Below are positions 10,197-21,308 of a DNA stretch of 64,000 nucleotides, in pieces. Position 1 is the stretch's first letter. Every line of letters starts with the position of its first letter. This DNA comes from Scolanthus callimorphus (Eukaryota > Cnidaria > Anthozoa > Actiniaria > Edwardsiidae), in the NCBI GenBank assembly GCA_033964015.1, contig CM066923.1:22573086-22637085 (forward strand), read 5' to 3'. The position numbers and the translations under genes were made by a program. The notes beneath the pieces are model-generated. The model had not been told where the DNA came from and made no database searches. It saw only the letters and a list, made by a program, of their open reading frames with translations.

Positions 10197-10737
10197 TACC
10201 GTTTCCGGGATACGTTGTCACCCAAAAAGCCTATAAGCTTGGTGCGCTAGGCAGTATGGGTAAAGATTTATTTCATATCAAGATAGTTCCCTTGAAAAGG
10301 TGTCGACATTCTCCAACTTCCTTAACTTCCTTATAAGGAAATATCTGCATACCATATTTGGAATCCCAGTACGTTTTTCACTATTCTATTGGCTTAGAAA
10401 GCTTAAAACTCAACCAAAACTCAAATATACTCGAGAAAACATGCCATGTGCATTTTCCACTGTGTTGTTCACGGTCGAGAGCCTGGCAACAAGGTAGACA
10501 AGATACCACAGGTAGCCCGGTCAATCTCTAGAAAGGCGACACTGCTATCTTGATATGAAATTTCTGTAAAATATTAGAAACAAACATGCTTGGAAATGTA
10601 CTGAAATTTAATCATTTCACCTGTGTTTGCGATAACTGTCTGAATTCAGATCAAACAGTAGCAGATTAAATGCCCCCATCATCCTTTGCGCTTCAAGCTT
10701 ATAAGCTTTTTGGGTGCCAACGTTTCCGGAAACGGTA
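10197..10737. mobile_element. Inverted-repeat element with TACCGTTTCCGG ends, hosting a second MITE
   Basis: The ends TACCGTTTCCGG...CCGGAAACGGTA are preceded and followed by TATA. The matching empty site in gene 2 (about 21035) carries a single TATA. Inverted subterminal blocks CACCCAAAAAGC and GCTTTTTGGGTG extend the terminal repeats. A second element with CATATCAAGATAG ends (10274-10557) sits inside it, so this one inserted first. Confidence 0.65.
10274..10557. mobile_element. MITE with CATATCAAGATAG ends, nested
   Basis: It begins CATATCAAGATAG and ends CTATCTTGATATG. It is a second copy of the family at 74-341, inserted within the 10197-10737 element. Confidence 0.6.
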
Positions 10738-10794
10738 TATAAAGATAATATTTCTCAGTAAATCGATCTGGCAGAACATTGACTCCGTGACTTT

Positions 10795-11205
10795 GATCAG
10801 ACGCGAAGATAGGAAGTGTTAACGAACTCTACCGTAGCGGATGAGAATCAGGCTACTCTCCACAGGGTACCCGACTAACCTTGCTAAGGCCATGATAAGC
10901 GTGACGTTGATCAGACGCGGAAGTAGGAAGTGCTAACGTACTCTACCGTAGCGGATGAGAATCAGGCTACTCTCCACAGGGTACCCGACTAACCTTGTTT
11001 AGGCCATGATAAGCGTGACGTTGATCAGACGCGGAAGTGCTAACGAGTAACGTACTCTACCGTAGCGGATGAAAATCAGGCTACTCCGTCCACAGGGTAC
11101 CCGACTAAACTTGCTTAGGCCATGATAAGCGTGACGTTGATCAGACGGGGAGGTAGGAAGTGCTAACGAACTCCACCGTAGCGGATGAGAATCAGGCTAA
11201 TAAAA
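10795..11205. repeat. Minisatellite of about 114 bp, four units, in intron 3 of gene 1
   Basis: The landmark GATCAGACG recurs at 10795, 10909, 11023 and 11139. Each unit contains ACCGTAGCGGATGA and the first three also contain GGGTACCCGACTA. Genes 2 and 3 have a single partial unit at the matching place. The GGGTACCCGACTA part equals the terminal repeat of the 4.4-kb transposon in intron 2 of the same gene. Confidence 0.8.
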
Positions 11206-11303
11206 TATAATGTTGACTCGTGAACAATTCAATTCAATTCAACTTTATTGCACACTCGTTACATTAATTAATTACAAAAAAGTACTTGCTGTTGTTTTTC
11301 TAG

Positions 11304-11788
11304 GTTATGTGGGAGGGGAGAACCATAACCACCCTGGCGGAGGGGCGGAGTACGTATGTCTTCCAGAAAACCCCCAGTACATGCACGGAACTACAAAGCC
11401 AGGACACCAAAGCGGTGGTTTCATGTACGGCGCCGAGTACCAAGTGAATGACCGTAGTAACCTGTTTACTCGAGGATTGCACGATAATGATGTACCGTGT
11501 GCGGTATGTTACGTCTCGAAGCGCGCGGCCAAGTTGATGATCCCGGCCCGTTACACTTGTCCCTCGGGATGGTCCCGCGAGTACTACGGGTTCCTGATGA
11601 CAGCTGACCGAGGCCATCGTCACTCTACGCAGTTCGTGTGCGTTGATCAAGACGCTGAGGGTATCCCGAGAACCGCTGCAAACAGAGATGGTGCACTGCT
11701 GTACCCTGTAGAAGGCGCGTGTGGGTCGCTGCCTTGTGGTCCGTACAAAGGAGGTCTCGAGCTGTCATGCGCAGTCTGCACCAAGTGA
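11304..11788 (+). CDS. Short-chain collagen C4-like protein, gene 1, exon 4 (C-terminal domain)
   Basis: The exon follows TTTCTAG and ends at a TGA stop. It encodes about 160 residues starting YVGGENHNHPGGGAEYVCLP and ending GLELSCAVCTK. Nine cysteines (YVC, VPCAVC, YTC, FVC, ACGSLPC, SCAVC) join the one in exon 3 to make ten, enough for five disulfides. The order GGG-EYVCLP, MYGAEY, VPCAVCYV, YTCPSGW and GFLM is the pattern of the short-chain-collagen C4 C-terminal region; that attribution is from memory of the family. It probably nucleates trimers or supports assembly; this is inference. Confidence 0.9.
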
Positions 11789-11952
11789 AACAAAAGCGCA
11801 ACTCTGCTTATCCCACAAGAAGACAAACAGAAAACAACTCTTAGTATAGATCGTTAAAGTAGTTTCACATGTAAAAGTTCGGCCGATTGTGTCGCTAGAA
11901 AAGCAAGACACAGGTTACCTCGGAGTGTAACAATGATGTAGCTGGAATGATT

Positions 11953-11958
11953 ATTAAA
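11953..11958 (+). terminator. Probable polyadenylation signal ATTAAA, gene 1
   Basis: ATTAAA lies 165 bp after the stop and is followed about 35 bp later by a GT/T-rich stretch. The same signal at a similar distance is conserved in gene 2 (21952-21957) and gene 3 (41440-41445). Confidence 0.5.
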
Positions 11959-12399
11959 ACGCAGTAAGACAACATTGATAAATGGTACGGTTGTTTTTTT
12001 CCTTTGCTTATTCAACGCTCGTTTCTTTTCCACACATGGCAAATTGAATGGCGGTTTCAAAAAGGCGGTTCCAAAAAGGGTGGCTGGATAGTGAAAATAA
12101 AGCGACCAATAATTGCCGAATGTCGTTCAGCAAAATACAGTAAATCCCTGGATTACATGCCGCAGAGAACTGGCAGAGAAACGGGAAAATGATTCAAAAC
12201 TACAATTGAATTGGTTGCACAATTTGAACGGAACCGGCTCAAATTTAAAACGTATAAAAGCGCGACCCACCTATATTTGAATCGGGAATTCATGTCACCG
12301 CAAGGAATGACATTAAAGAGGGATTTCAAACAACAAAATATATTGGAAGAATGGCAGTGCTCCCCTCCCCTATGCTAAATCAAAGGCACCAAGTGCCTC

Positions 12400-13990
12400 G
12401 ATGAAATCGTGGATAACGTTTATCCAAGTTTGCGACCCTGCTGCAACCCTTCCCCATGCGAGATATAAATTTTCTAGTTGTGATGACGTCATCGATGACG
12501 TCATACCAGGTGACCTTAGTGTTGCACCTCCCATGCTGAAAGATAACCTTATCAAAGTTTGGTAACCTAGCGATGCTCCCTTCTCGAAATATTATTTTTC
12601 TTGTTTTGATGACGTCATCGATGACGTCATGCCATCCCCTTGTCTCGAAGATAACTTCACTCAAGTTTGGTCACCTAGCAATGTTCCATTCTCGAGATAT
12701 TAATTTTTCTAGTTTGATGACGTCATCAACCTAACACTTGAGTTATGAGCGCGCGAGTGAGTGATCGAGCGATTGACATTTGGCCCACCACAATAACTCG
12801 TGTTTGCGCTACGCGTATCCACGATTTAAAAAGACGTCTGAGCTGACATTCCACACTGATATGACTAGGAGCACTCCAGCTTTATTGTATTGCAAAACAT
12901 TCTCGTACCCAGAGCTCCCCGGCTCGCTCCTCGCAGGGGAGGCTCTGGTGACGTCCATTTGAGGACCGTTGCTGATTGGCTGGTTTTGAACGTCGGTGCA
13001 TGCGCAGAAAGATCTTTCTCTCAACGGCTCTGTATCAAATCTCGCGCATGCGTCAATGGCTGTCACCAGAGCCTTCCCCGCGAGAAGACGAGCCGGGGAG
13101 CTCTGGGTACGAGAATGACATATCAAGAAAGTGCTGTGGTTTTTATGGCAAATCCGCGCGGGTTGCCTGTGGTGTTCAAAACGTGACTCAGGCCCCTCGG
13201 TGGGGGGTAAAAACAAAATGGCGACCAAGAGAAGGATGTTCTCGAGTATCTGCAAGTTTTGGTCAATTTTCCTGCTTTTTTCGCTAATATATAGATTTAG
13301 CCACTGGCTAAAAGCGGAGCTCCCGGTTACATATTTTTATATAAGGGTGCGTTCATTACATTATAAGTCCTGCAAAAAATTTGTGATGTATCGCGACGTC
13401 ACTTGCTACAGACAAGTTTGGTAACCTAGCGATGCTGCCTTCTTGACATATTGACTTTTCTAGTTTGATGACGTCATCGAGGACGTCATGTCACGTGACC
13501 TTGGTAGTGCACCCCCTTGCCTCCAAAATAACTTTACCCAAGTTTGGTCACCTAGCGATGCTGCCTTCCTGAGATATTGACTTTTATAGTTTTGATGACG
13601 TCATCGATGACGTAATGTCACGTGACCTTGGTAGTGCTCCCCCCTTGCCTCCAAAATAACTTTACCGGAGTTTGGTCACCTAGCGATGTTGTATTCTTGA
13701 GATATTGACTTTTCTAGTTTTGATGACGTCATCGATGACGTCATGTCACGTGACCTTGGTAGTGCACCCCGCTTTTCTCCAAAATAACTTTACCCAAGTT
13801 TGGTCACCTAGCGATGTTGCTTTCTTGAGATATTGACTTTTCTAGTTTTGATGACGTCATCGATGACGTCATGTCACGTGACCTTGGTAGTGCACCCCCC
13901 TTGCCTCCAAAATAACTTTACCCAAGTTTGGTCACCTAGCGATGCTGCCTTCTTGAGATATTGTCTTTTCTAGTTTTGATGACGTCATTC
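12400..13990. repeat. CRE-palindrome minisatellite, 128-bp period
   Basis: Units carry the 20-bp palindrome TGACGTCATCGATGACGTCA (two CRE sites), then CACGTG, then CACCTAGCGATG. The start of the palindrome recurs at 13467, 13594, 13722, 13850 and 13978, a 127-128 bp period. Related but more diverged units lie at 12480-12760. A foldback element at 12899-13116 and its flank interrupt the array. The whole region recurs 3' of gene 3. Confidence 0.85.
12899..13116. mobile_element. Foldback MITE with ATTCTCGTACCCAGAGC ends
   Basis: The ends are near-perfect inverted copies: ATTCTCGTACCCAGAGCTCC on the left and its complement on the right. The interior holds ATGCGCAGAAAG and TCGCGCATGCGT blocks. 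Relatives lie at 22673-22896, about 32128-32270 (half) and 42306-42523. No coding capacity. Confidence 0.75.
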
Positions 13991-13999
13991 CGGACGGAC

Positions 14000-14570
14000 A
14001 CACAACCGAAAGTCCATACAGAATTGGTCGATGCATATACACTTTTGTTTTGTTACTTTTTCTCCTGCATGTAGCTATGGGGCTCCGCTACGATATAAGG
14101 AAAAGTACTTACAGACCTTCCAAATAAGGTAAGGGGGGATTTCCTAATAAGGAAGTTTTGCAACGTCGGCAAAACGACAGCTTTTGGCGAAATTTTTTTT
14201 GATATGATTGCAAAACTGAAATACCCAACAGCGCAAGCGCGTGGATTAGTTTGGTAGCGAATGAAAGATTTCATTACTACTTCACTTTCAAAATTGTTCC
14301 CCCGTAATCTGGATAATCTACTTCGGATTATACATATGTGTTGGGGCATGCGCAGAAAGGTATTTACCTCTAGGGTTCTGTATCAGATCTCGCTAATGCG
14401 TCAACAGCTCCCTACGAGAATGATAAACACTATCTCTTGTTGAAAAAAAAAAATAACGATGGATAACAATACTGCGGTGATGACGCATGCGCTCTGTAAG
14501 TTCTGGCGTGGATAAGTAGCAAACATTGCGCCCCTTCATGCAGGTCCCGTCTAAATAAAGTTTATATTCT
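14000..14570. repeat. End of the 3' flank shared by genes 1 and 3
   Basis: The sequence to about 14560 matches 43640-44175 almost throughout, then the two diverge after GTCTAAATAAAGTTT. It includes fragments of the repeat seen at the window start, in inverted orientation (CCTTCCAAATAAGG, TTGCAACGTCGGC). No gene is seen. Confidence 0.7.
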
Positions 14571-15825
14571 AATTCACTTCGTTCAAACGAATATAAATTA
14601 TTTACCCCTTAAATCCCAGATACAACAGGAATACATATGTATAGTAGCATGTCTGCGGATGTATGGTTAGGGGTGTTATGAAAATGGAGAGCGGCTACTT
14701 ATCCCTTTAGAACGACTGACTAACAAAAGAGATTCTGTTAGGAAAGCTAGGGAGGCTTTTTTTTATCAACAGAGGTCAAACTTTATCCCCCAAAGGTCTC
14801 AATACTAGAGACGAAAATTTTAACAATTTCAGCTGTTAGATCTTTATGTATCTATGTATCTTTTTGTGTCTTCCTGTTACGTTTTATCACGTGACACTCC
14901 ACTTGTATGTATCTATTTCACGTTTGAATTTTGACGGTTATTTTATTTATAGTAGTTACCAATGTAAATATTCACCATTACCTGAAGAAGGTCGGTACTG
15001 GCTGACCGAAATATCGTGTAAATGAAAATTATAAGCTGTTAATCAACCATTCAAGTTTTTATTCTTTCTTACATATCTACTGGTTGATAGGTCCTTTATT
15101 GGATCCAGCTTCAGTTTTACTTGTAAGCGGTCCTGCAAATACTTCAAGGTGAGTTAAGGCATGGGTCCATGCGGCCACGCCCTTAAAAACATTCAATCAG
15201 GCCTTAATTTGGGTGAATTAGAGATAGGCTTCTTGTGTTGATATAATGTCATAGAAATCGTCATTCTTGTTAATTTGAGTTGTTGTTGTTTCCATGGGAA
15301 CCAAATCCTAACCTTTGACCTCCACTTAAAGAAATGAAACTTCAGAGCCTCCGCAGGTTCAGAAAATTCGCACCACTCTTAAAACCACCAGATGGAAATG
15401 GTAGGGAATAAGGTAGTATTTATCACTCCAATTTCCGATCTTGCACAACATTTTTAATTTCGAAGTTATTAAAGGGTATCAAATTTCAAGATGTCCTAAA
15501 ATAGGATTCCTAATGAAATGGTCACGTTTTCGAATTGGATCAGATATACCTGTGATGGCCTTAAACACATCACATTGTTAAATCTTCAGAGTTTGAAACT
15601 TTTCCCGACCTGCCGAGGGCTTTTTTGAAAATTGCTTTAAGGTAAGGTTCAAAGGTCACATTCCATGTTTCCATGGAAATAAAACACAACATTTACTTGT
15701 TTCATGACCGTTAACAACCTTAACCATGTTTAACCTTGGAAGTAGCAAAGCCACTGAAGATAGACCACCCCCTAACGTTTTTGATCCGCCATTTTGAATG
15801 CAAATGAGACCCAGGCCTTAACTCT
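14571..15825. other. Intergenic stretch between genes 1 and 2
   Basis: I see no supportable gene. A hammerhead-like motif lies at 14982-15011. The stretch around 15155-15780 contains ordinary AT-rich sequence without clear repeats. The next duplication unit begins near 15826. Confidence 0.5.
14982..15011 (+). ncRNA. Degenerate hammerhead-ribozyme-like core
   Basis: The order CTGAAGA, then GGTCGG, a 6-nt loop and CTGACC (a 6-bp stem allowing one G-U pair), then GAAA resembles the hammerhead core CTGATGA-stem II-GAAA with one change in the first block. Such motifs occur in Penelope-like and other retroelements. I could not find convincing stems I and III, so it is probably a fossil or a chance match. 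Confidence 0.25.
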
Positions 15826-16450
15826 CCTGAGCATGAAAACGAGGCCATTCCTCAAAGTCTCGAAGTCCCGAGGGGATGTACAATGACATAGCATCCAGCC
15901 GAAATCTCCCCGAATAGGTGGCGTTTCCTCCTTCGTCGGAAACACAAAAACGACCGACAGCACTAGCTTTCTTGATATTTTCGGGTTTTGCACGATTAAA
16001 AAAACGTGCTTCCGTCGACATTTTGGAGCTCCAACCCCTCTCCTTGCGAGGGAAGCTTGCGCATGTCCTGAAACGTTACGCAGCCGACGATCGACAGCTC
16101 CCGGGTTTCATGCCATAAAACCAGGGTGTCAGGTTCTTATTTATTTCCTTTTTTGGGCTCATTCCTATTTTCTCCTATTTTAGGCCAAAACCTCTTATTT
16201 TCCTATCCTATCCAGTAATCCTAGGAGCCTTAAATTTCAAAATTTGTTGCACGCACGCGCGCCAAATTTGGAGGGAAAAACATCAGCAGATAACATTTCT
16301 CCGACAGCAGACACTAGGGGCAACTGTCCCCTCTGCCCCCACGCTAGCTACGATCCTGAATAAGTAATCGGCATAGCTAGACAAAGTCAACCTCGCAGCG
16401 CGGTTTGGTAGTTTTTGAAGTTTTGCTGAGAGAGTTTTTAACTAGTGGAC
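15826..16450 (+). repeat. Upstream module of the duplication unit, gene 2
   Basis: This copy of the 5' module starts with ATGAAAACGAGGCCATTCC and is shared with 45955-46690 upstream of gene 4, over a longer span than with gene 1. No coding region is supported; the open frames here are not conserved among copies. Confidence 0.65.
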
Positions 16451-17101
16451 CTTTTGGAAACGCGCGCAGGGCGCAGCGAAGAAACAACTTTGTCGTTTTA
16501 TTATCAAGGCTATGGCGAAATGAGCCGTTCATATGAAAAAGAACTTCGACAGAAGAGTTTCCTCATTTGCATATGGAACAGCTCATGATCAGACCGACTT
16601 ATGGAGTGTGTCTCAAGCACACACCTTGATTTGCTTTTTTAAAAATCGAGGAATACAGCTACTCTTGGTGCCCTTTGTAAAGCGGCAAAATGTTCGTTGC
16701 GTTTAGCAACTATAACAACGAAAGCTCACGCGAATAACGTTTCTGGTTTTATTTTTCAAAATGAGGGGATTAATTTATTAATTTACCTTGACCCTAGGTA
16801 AAGCTTGCTAAATTTTCTGAACCAGAAAAACACAGACAAAAGAGCGAACTTAACAAAACGCAATAAACAAAGAGAAAAGAGAAAGAAAGTCTTCCAAAGA
16901 AAAGGAGCAATTCGATTGGTTGAAATGATTCTTAAGGTCTCAACAGGGTTTCCCCTAAACGTGAAATTTCGCGCCCGATTAAAAGATACGTGGATGTATG
17001 AGTTTTGAGGTGATAAACCTTCTCAACATAACGAAGGAAATCATTTCGGAAAAACGTTTCGCTTGTGCAAAGCTTTTTGTTCTGAAAATAGAAGATTTCA
17101 G

Positions 17102-17139
17102 TTCTATATAAGCTGTGAGATAATACTTCTGACTCTAAC
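17102..17139 (+). promoter_or_regulatory. Core promoter of collagen-like gene 2 (TATA box)
   Basis: TATATAAG at 17105-17112, 35 bp before the ATG, in a block nearly identical to that of genes 1 and 3. Confidence 0.55.
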
Positions 17140-17294
17140 ATGGTTGACTGTCACACCTACAAATTCTGGTGGTTTGCCGTTCTGTTCTCGGTTGTTGTAG
17201 CTGTGCAATCGAATGCGAATCAGACCTCTGCCAAGAAAACCACGGAAAAAGCTCTCAAAGAACTAAAGGCACAACTTCAACAGCTACAACTTGA
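17140..17294 (+). CDS. Short-chain collagen C4-like protein, gene 2, exon 1
   Basis: Gene 2 comprises 17140-17294, 18334-18398, 20634-20921 and 21309-21793 and predicts 330 residues. Exon 1 encodes the signal peptide (FWWFAVLFSVVVAV core) and the start of the coiled coil (ALKELKAQLQQLQL). It ends in phase 2 at GTAAGT. It is seven residues shorter than gene 1 in the coiled coil. Over the whole of exon 1 and intron 1 it is nearly identical to gene 3, which implies a recent duplication or gene conversion. The reading frame is intact throughout with consensus splice sites, so the gene is probably functional. Confidence 0.85.
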
Positions 17295-17743
17295 GTAAGT
17301 TATTTGGTAGCGGTAGGCGGTTTCGATTTTTGGTTGTTCAACTCTTTGGTAAAGGTAGGCGAAAACAAAATTTCTAATTGCATTGAATTTGTCAGAATTT
17401 GAGCCTCAAATGTCCTTACTGAACGCCAGTATTTAGCTTCTATGACGCATATAAGAGCTGCACAACAAAGGAGAAACAGTGATCCATACCTAAATTCATA
17501 CTGAAATCCGTTCTGTTTGATGAAAACGAGCGAGGAAACAGTTAGAAAAGCTGAGCCACTCTACAAAAGAAAATGTAAAATGAAAATAGTCTATGTTAGA
17601 TTGATTTTTGAATTTTAATCGAATCTTTTTTATACCAAACAAAACAATGTAACAAACGAGTTTCTAATAAAAAAAGTTATAACTGTAAATAACTCATCAT
17701 CTGCACGATTCGTCTACTATTCGCAGGTAAAGACCTGCTGTTG

Positions 17744-18297
17744 ACCCGGCGTAATGAATCAAATGTTCGGTAATCGAACTCAATCGAATTCCATGATCGT
17801 TCGATTGAAAGTTTAAGATTTTTCTCCCTAAAGGCACCTTGATTTTGACTCCTAATGGGTACCAACAAGTCACTGAACACTTAGTGCAGAAACTACTAGA
17901 GGTTTTATGCTACAGTTCAAGACAATAAACCAAATGTTTCACACAAACTATGCTGTATGATTTGCTAGAACGGAACAATTGTGTTAAAAAAGAGGGTCGA
18001 TTTTAACCCCTATGGACGGACGACAAGCATTCCACCTCAAATGTTTGGGAGATCCCTCTTTCCCCTAATTGCTGTTAACTAGACTTATTTTCCCTGTTAC
18101 ACATTATTTATAATTACCGAACAAAATCGAACAATCCATGATCTGTTCGATTGGTTGTGTTCGATTTTGCTCGAAAATCGAACTCACAGCAAAGCTCCAG
18201 TTCGATTGTGTTCGATTGCCGAACAAATCGAACGATTGGTTTCGATTGAGTTGGATTGATTTTTTGTTCGGATTTGTTCGATTGATTTACGCCGGGT
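17744..18297. mobile_element. TTCGATTG-rich inverted-repeat element in intron 1
   Basis: The ends ACCCGGCGTAA and TTACGCCGGGT are inverted and the interior is dense in TTCGATTG and its complement. Identically placed copies occur in gene 3 (36721-37274) and gene 4 (54279-54837) but not in gene 1. GTTG abuts both ends and may be the target duplication. No open reading frame of note. Confidence 0.65.
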
Positions 18298-18333
18298 GTT
18301 GAGCAAACTCGGATTTATGTCCTTTTCTTATAG

Positions 18334-18398
18334 CATGAACCACATGAAACTATGGAAGCAGAACCAAGCCCTGGCCGGCATTCGACTTCTTTTGAAAG
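18334..18398 (+). CDS. Short-chain collagen C4-like protein, gene 2, exon 2
   Basis: This 65-nt exon between TTATAG and GTTTGG encodes MNHMKLWKQNQALAGIRLLL, the second half of the coiled coil. Phases match gene 1 (2 in, 1 out). Confidence 0.85.
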
Positions 18399-18938
18399 GT
18401 TTGGTTATGTGATTTTGTATACCAATTATATCAAACCTGCTTGCAAATATTATTATTATTTGAAGTATAATCGAAGTGTATTAAAATATACAAAAGACCC
18501 ACGAAGCATATCATAAATCACGAACTATTTATCTATCTGTTCCAACACATCAAGAACCCCTGCTCACACCTTAATATGCCCTACAGTGTCCTCTTGTAAG
18601 CCACCCCACTTCAAATTCTGTCTGCTGTTACGTGCCGTTCATGTTGTAGCATTTTAGTGTGATATAAGTCCTGTTATAAGCGCAAAGTGAGACCATTTGT
18701 CAGTCTCTACGTAGCTGCACTACCTGTATCAATATTTTCATATTTAAAGGTGCGTTTATTAGCGGAATTTAGATACACTTTTTTTACCCAAATTTTAAGA
18801 ACGTGCCCGAGGCTCAGATAGGAGCAAAATATATTTTTTTCATTGGTGCGTTCTAAAATCCAGAATCAAGTGTGTTTAAAATTATAATGACTTTCAATAT
18901 CGTAATTTAGGATTTGTTGAAAACTCTAGTCTTTTTAA

Positions 18939-19569
18939 GGTTACTGAGAACCTTCGCGCACGTCCTCGGAAAAAAATCATGCATGTCCTTAGTTTAACCA
19001 AAACATGTCAACCTATATATCGTTGGAAAGCTTATAGAATAGACTAGCGGGCTATGACAAAAAGAAATTTAATAAATTTTAATGCATTTATTTTAAAAAT
19101 TAATAAATATAATTTTTTCGGAAGGTTTTATTAAAAATTTGGGTGTGACAAGTTCAAGAGCTATCGCCGCCGAACTGCTTAACCATGACTCCTAAGTAAC
19201 ACATTGTTTTAATCCTAAAAGGTGTTTCTCAAAATGTATGAAACTTAGGTCACATTTGAATTAATTTTCACGCTCTAAAAATTTTACAACTTTTGAACTA
19301 AACAAAATTTTAAAAAACGCAGAGACGGCTTTTGAGAAAGACCTTCAGTTGGGAGTCAAGCAGTTCTGCGGCGATAGCTCTTGAAAATGTCACACTCAAA
19401 TTTTTATAAAAGCTTTAAAAAAAGTATATTTATTAAAAAGTTACCTCTTTTTGCCATAGCCCGCTTCTATAAGCTTTCCAACGATATATAGGTTGACATA
19501 TTTTGGTTAAACTAAGAACAAGTATGATGTTTTTCCGAGGACGTGCGCGAAGGTTCTCGGCAGTAACCT
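18939..19569. mobile_element. TTAA-flanked inverted-repeat element, intron 2 of gene 2
   Basis: The ends GGTTACTGAGAACC and the near complement are flanked by TTAA (18935-18938) and TTTAA. Gene 4 carries the empty site (ACTCTTTTTAAATGTATCC near 55543). The long inverted arms (ATATATCGTTGGAAAGCTTAT and complement) would fold into a hairpin. Typical of a piggyBac-type MITE. Confidence 0.75.
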
Positions 19570-19726
19570 TTAAATACTTATTTGGTATGCATGCTGCTCT
19601 AATGAGATCGATCATATTTCAGGTTGCGACGTCACTGCAATTTAAGAACATCTGTAAAAACATTTCCAGCCTCAAACTGCTCCAAAAATAAGAACGGCCC
19701 AGCCTCTACTGAAAATTAGACGTTCT

Positions 19727-20292
19727 TATACACCTAATTCAAAAAGGTTGCTTTGGTGTTTGGTCTTTGGTCTTTCAATTATAGCGCGAAACAATTTAAG
19801 ACAGGTTATTTTACAATTTCGAGCAACGTTTTGCCAAAAATACTGTTAATCAATGATTTCTATCCTAATTTGTAGATTTGTGGTCCACACATTTCGAAAT
19901 ATCACAAAAGGCAGAGGACTGGTTTCGCGCGGCAAAAGAAATAAGCGTTCAAAAATGAAAAAATTCTAATTCTATAGAAGGCTGTGATTGACATCACCAT
20001 TTTAGGTGCGAAAAATATATCTATCTGTAAAAACTAAAATTTATTTTCTCAGCTTCCTCTGGAAATTTTTTACCGGCGCGATAATACACGAACACTACCA
20101 TGAAGACCTTTTGAAATGAGACTAAATTCAAAGCAACAATTTTTTATATTTCGAGTAACAAGATTTTTTGCCGCTTTCTAGCAAAATTGCTCGAAGTTCT
20201 AAAATAATCTGTCTTTCTTTGCTTCAGTGAGCACGACACAAAGGTGTCCAAAGACCAATGACAAAGCAACCTTTTCTGAATTAGGTGTATAT
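19727..20292. mobile_element. Foldback element with TATACACCTAATTCA ends, gene 2 copy
   Basis: Same element and same intron position as 4025-4583 in gene 1. Its right end reads TTAGGTGTATATATA. Confidence 0.6.
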
Positions 20293-20633
20293 ATACAAAA
20301 AAGAGTGTAGCAATGCAGCCAAATTCACAAGAAAAAGGGGAAATGATCGTCTATGTTTGTTAAATAACCTTTCCGCTTCTACACATTTGGAGTATTTTCG
20401 TGATATCGAGCGGATGGAATGGATTGCGAATTGACATTTTTGACTTCAAACTTGGAAATTTGATAGCGAAAGCTTATATAATGCGAATGTCAGTTCCTTT
20501 TTCTTTCTTAAAATAAGTTGAAGTGCAATATAGGAGTTTGTTTGCTTATGTGGACAACGTCCCTAGTTTTATTAGAGCATTAGAGCATAATGAGGCTGTA
20601 CCTGTGATATTTTTTCTGAATGTGTTATTTCAG

Positions 20634-20921
20634 GCCCTCCTGGTCGCAAAGGAGAGCAAGGTAGTCAGGGAAGGCCTGGGTCTAGAGGAATACAGGGCGT
20701 CCGAGGAGACCGAGGGCGGAGAGGACCACAGGGATCCCAAGGTTACCCTGGAGCCAAAGGAGCAAAAGGAATCCGTGGAAACCATGGGCCAAGGGGACCC
20801 CGTGGATATCGTGGACTTCTTGGACCAAGAGGACCACAGGGACCCCGCGGAAAAGCCGGCGTTGAGTATGTTCGTTGGGGCAAAACATCCTGCCGCAGAG
20901 GTGCACGACTCGTCTACAAAG
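20634..20921 (+). CDS. Short-chain collagen C4-like protein, gene 2, exon 3 (collagen domain)
   Basis: This 288-nt exon between ATTTCAG and GTCAGT encodes 25 Gly-X-Y triplets (residues 74-148) and the linker to the C-terminal domain. Relative to gene 1, triplets near the middle differ (GSRGIQG, GDRGRRG, GYPGAKG, GLLGPRG), all keeping Gly at every third position. It shows no frameshift or stop. Confidence 0.9.
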
Positions 20922-21308
20922 GTCAGTGTAATGAATGTATCGTATCATGCAAGAAAATTTCGCCATTAACTATCGCATTGCCGCCGTTGCAAAACTCCAT
21001 TATTATGAAATATAATATGAGCAATTTGAAAAAAATATAAGATAATATTTCTCAGCAATCGATCTGGCAGAACATTGACTCCGTGTCAGCGTGCCCGGAA
21101 TAACGGCAAAAATCACGCGCCTTCGCACTCAACTCGGCCGTGAAATTGATCAGACGCGAAGATAGGAACAAATTCTACCGAAGCGGATGAGAATCAGGCT
21201 AATAAAATATAATGTTGACTCGTGAACAATTCAATTCAATTCAACTTTATTGCACACTCGTTACATTAATTAATTAGAAAAAAAGTACTTGCTGTGTTGT
21301 TTTTCTAG

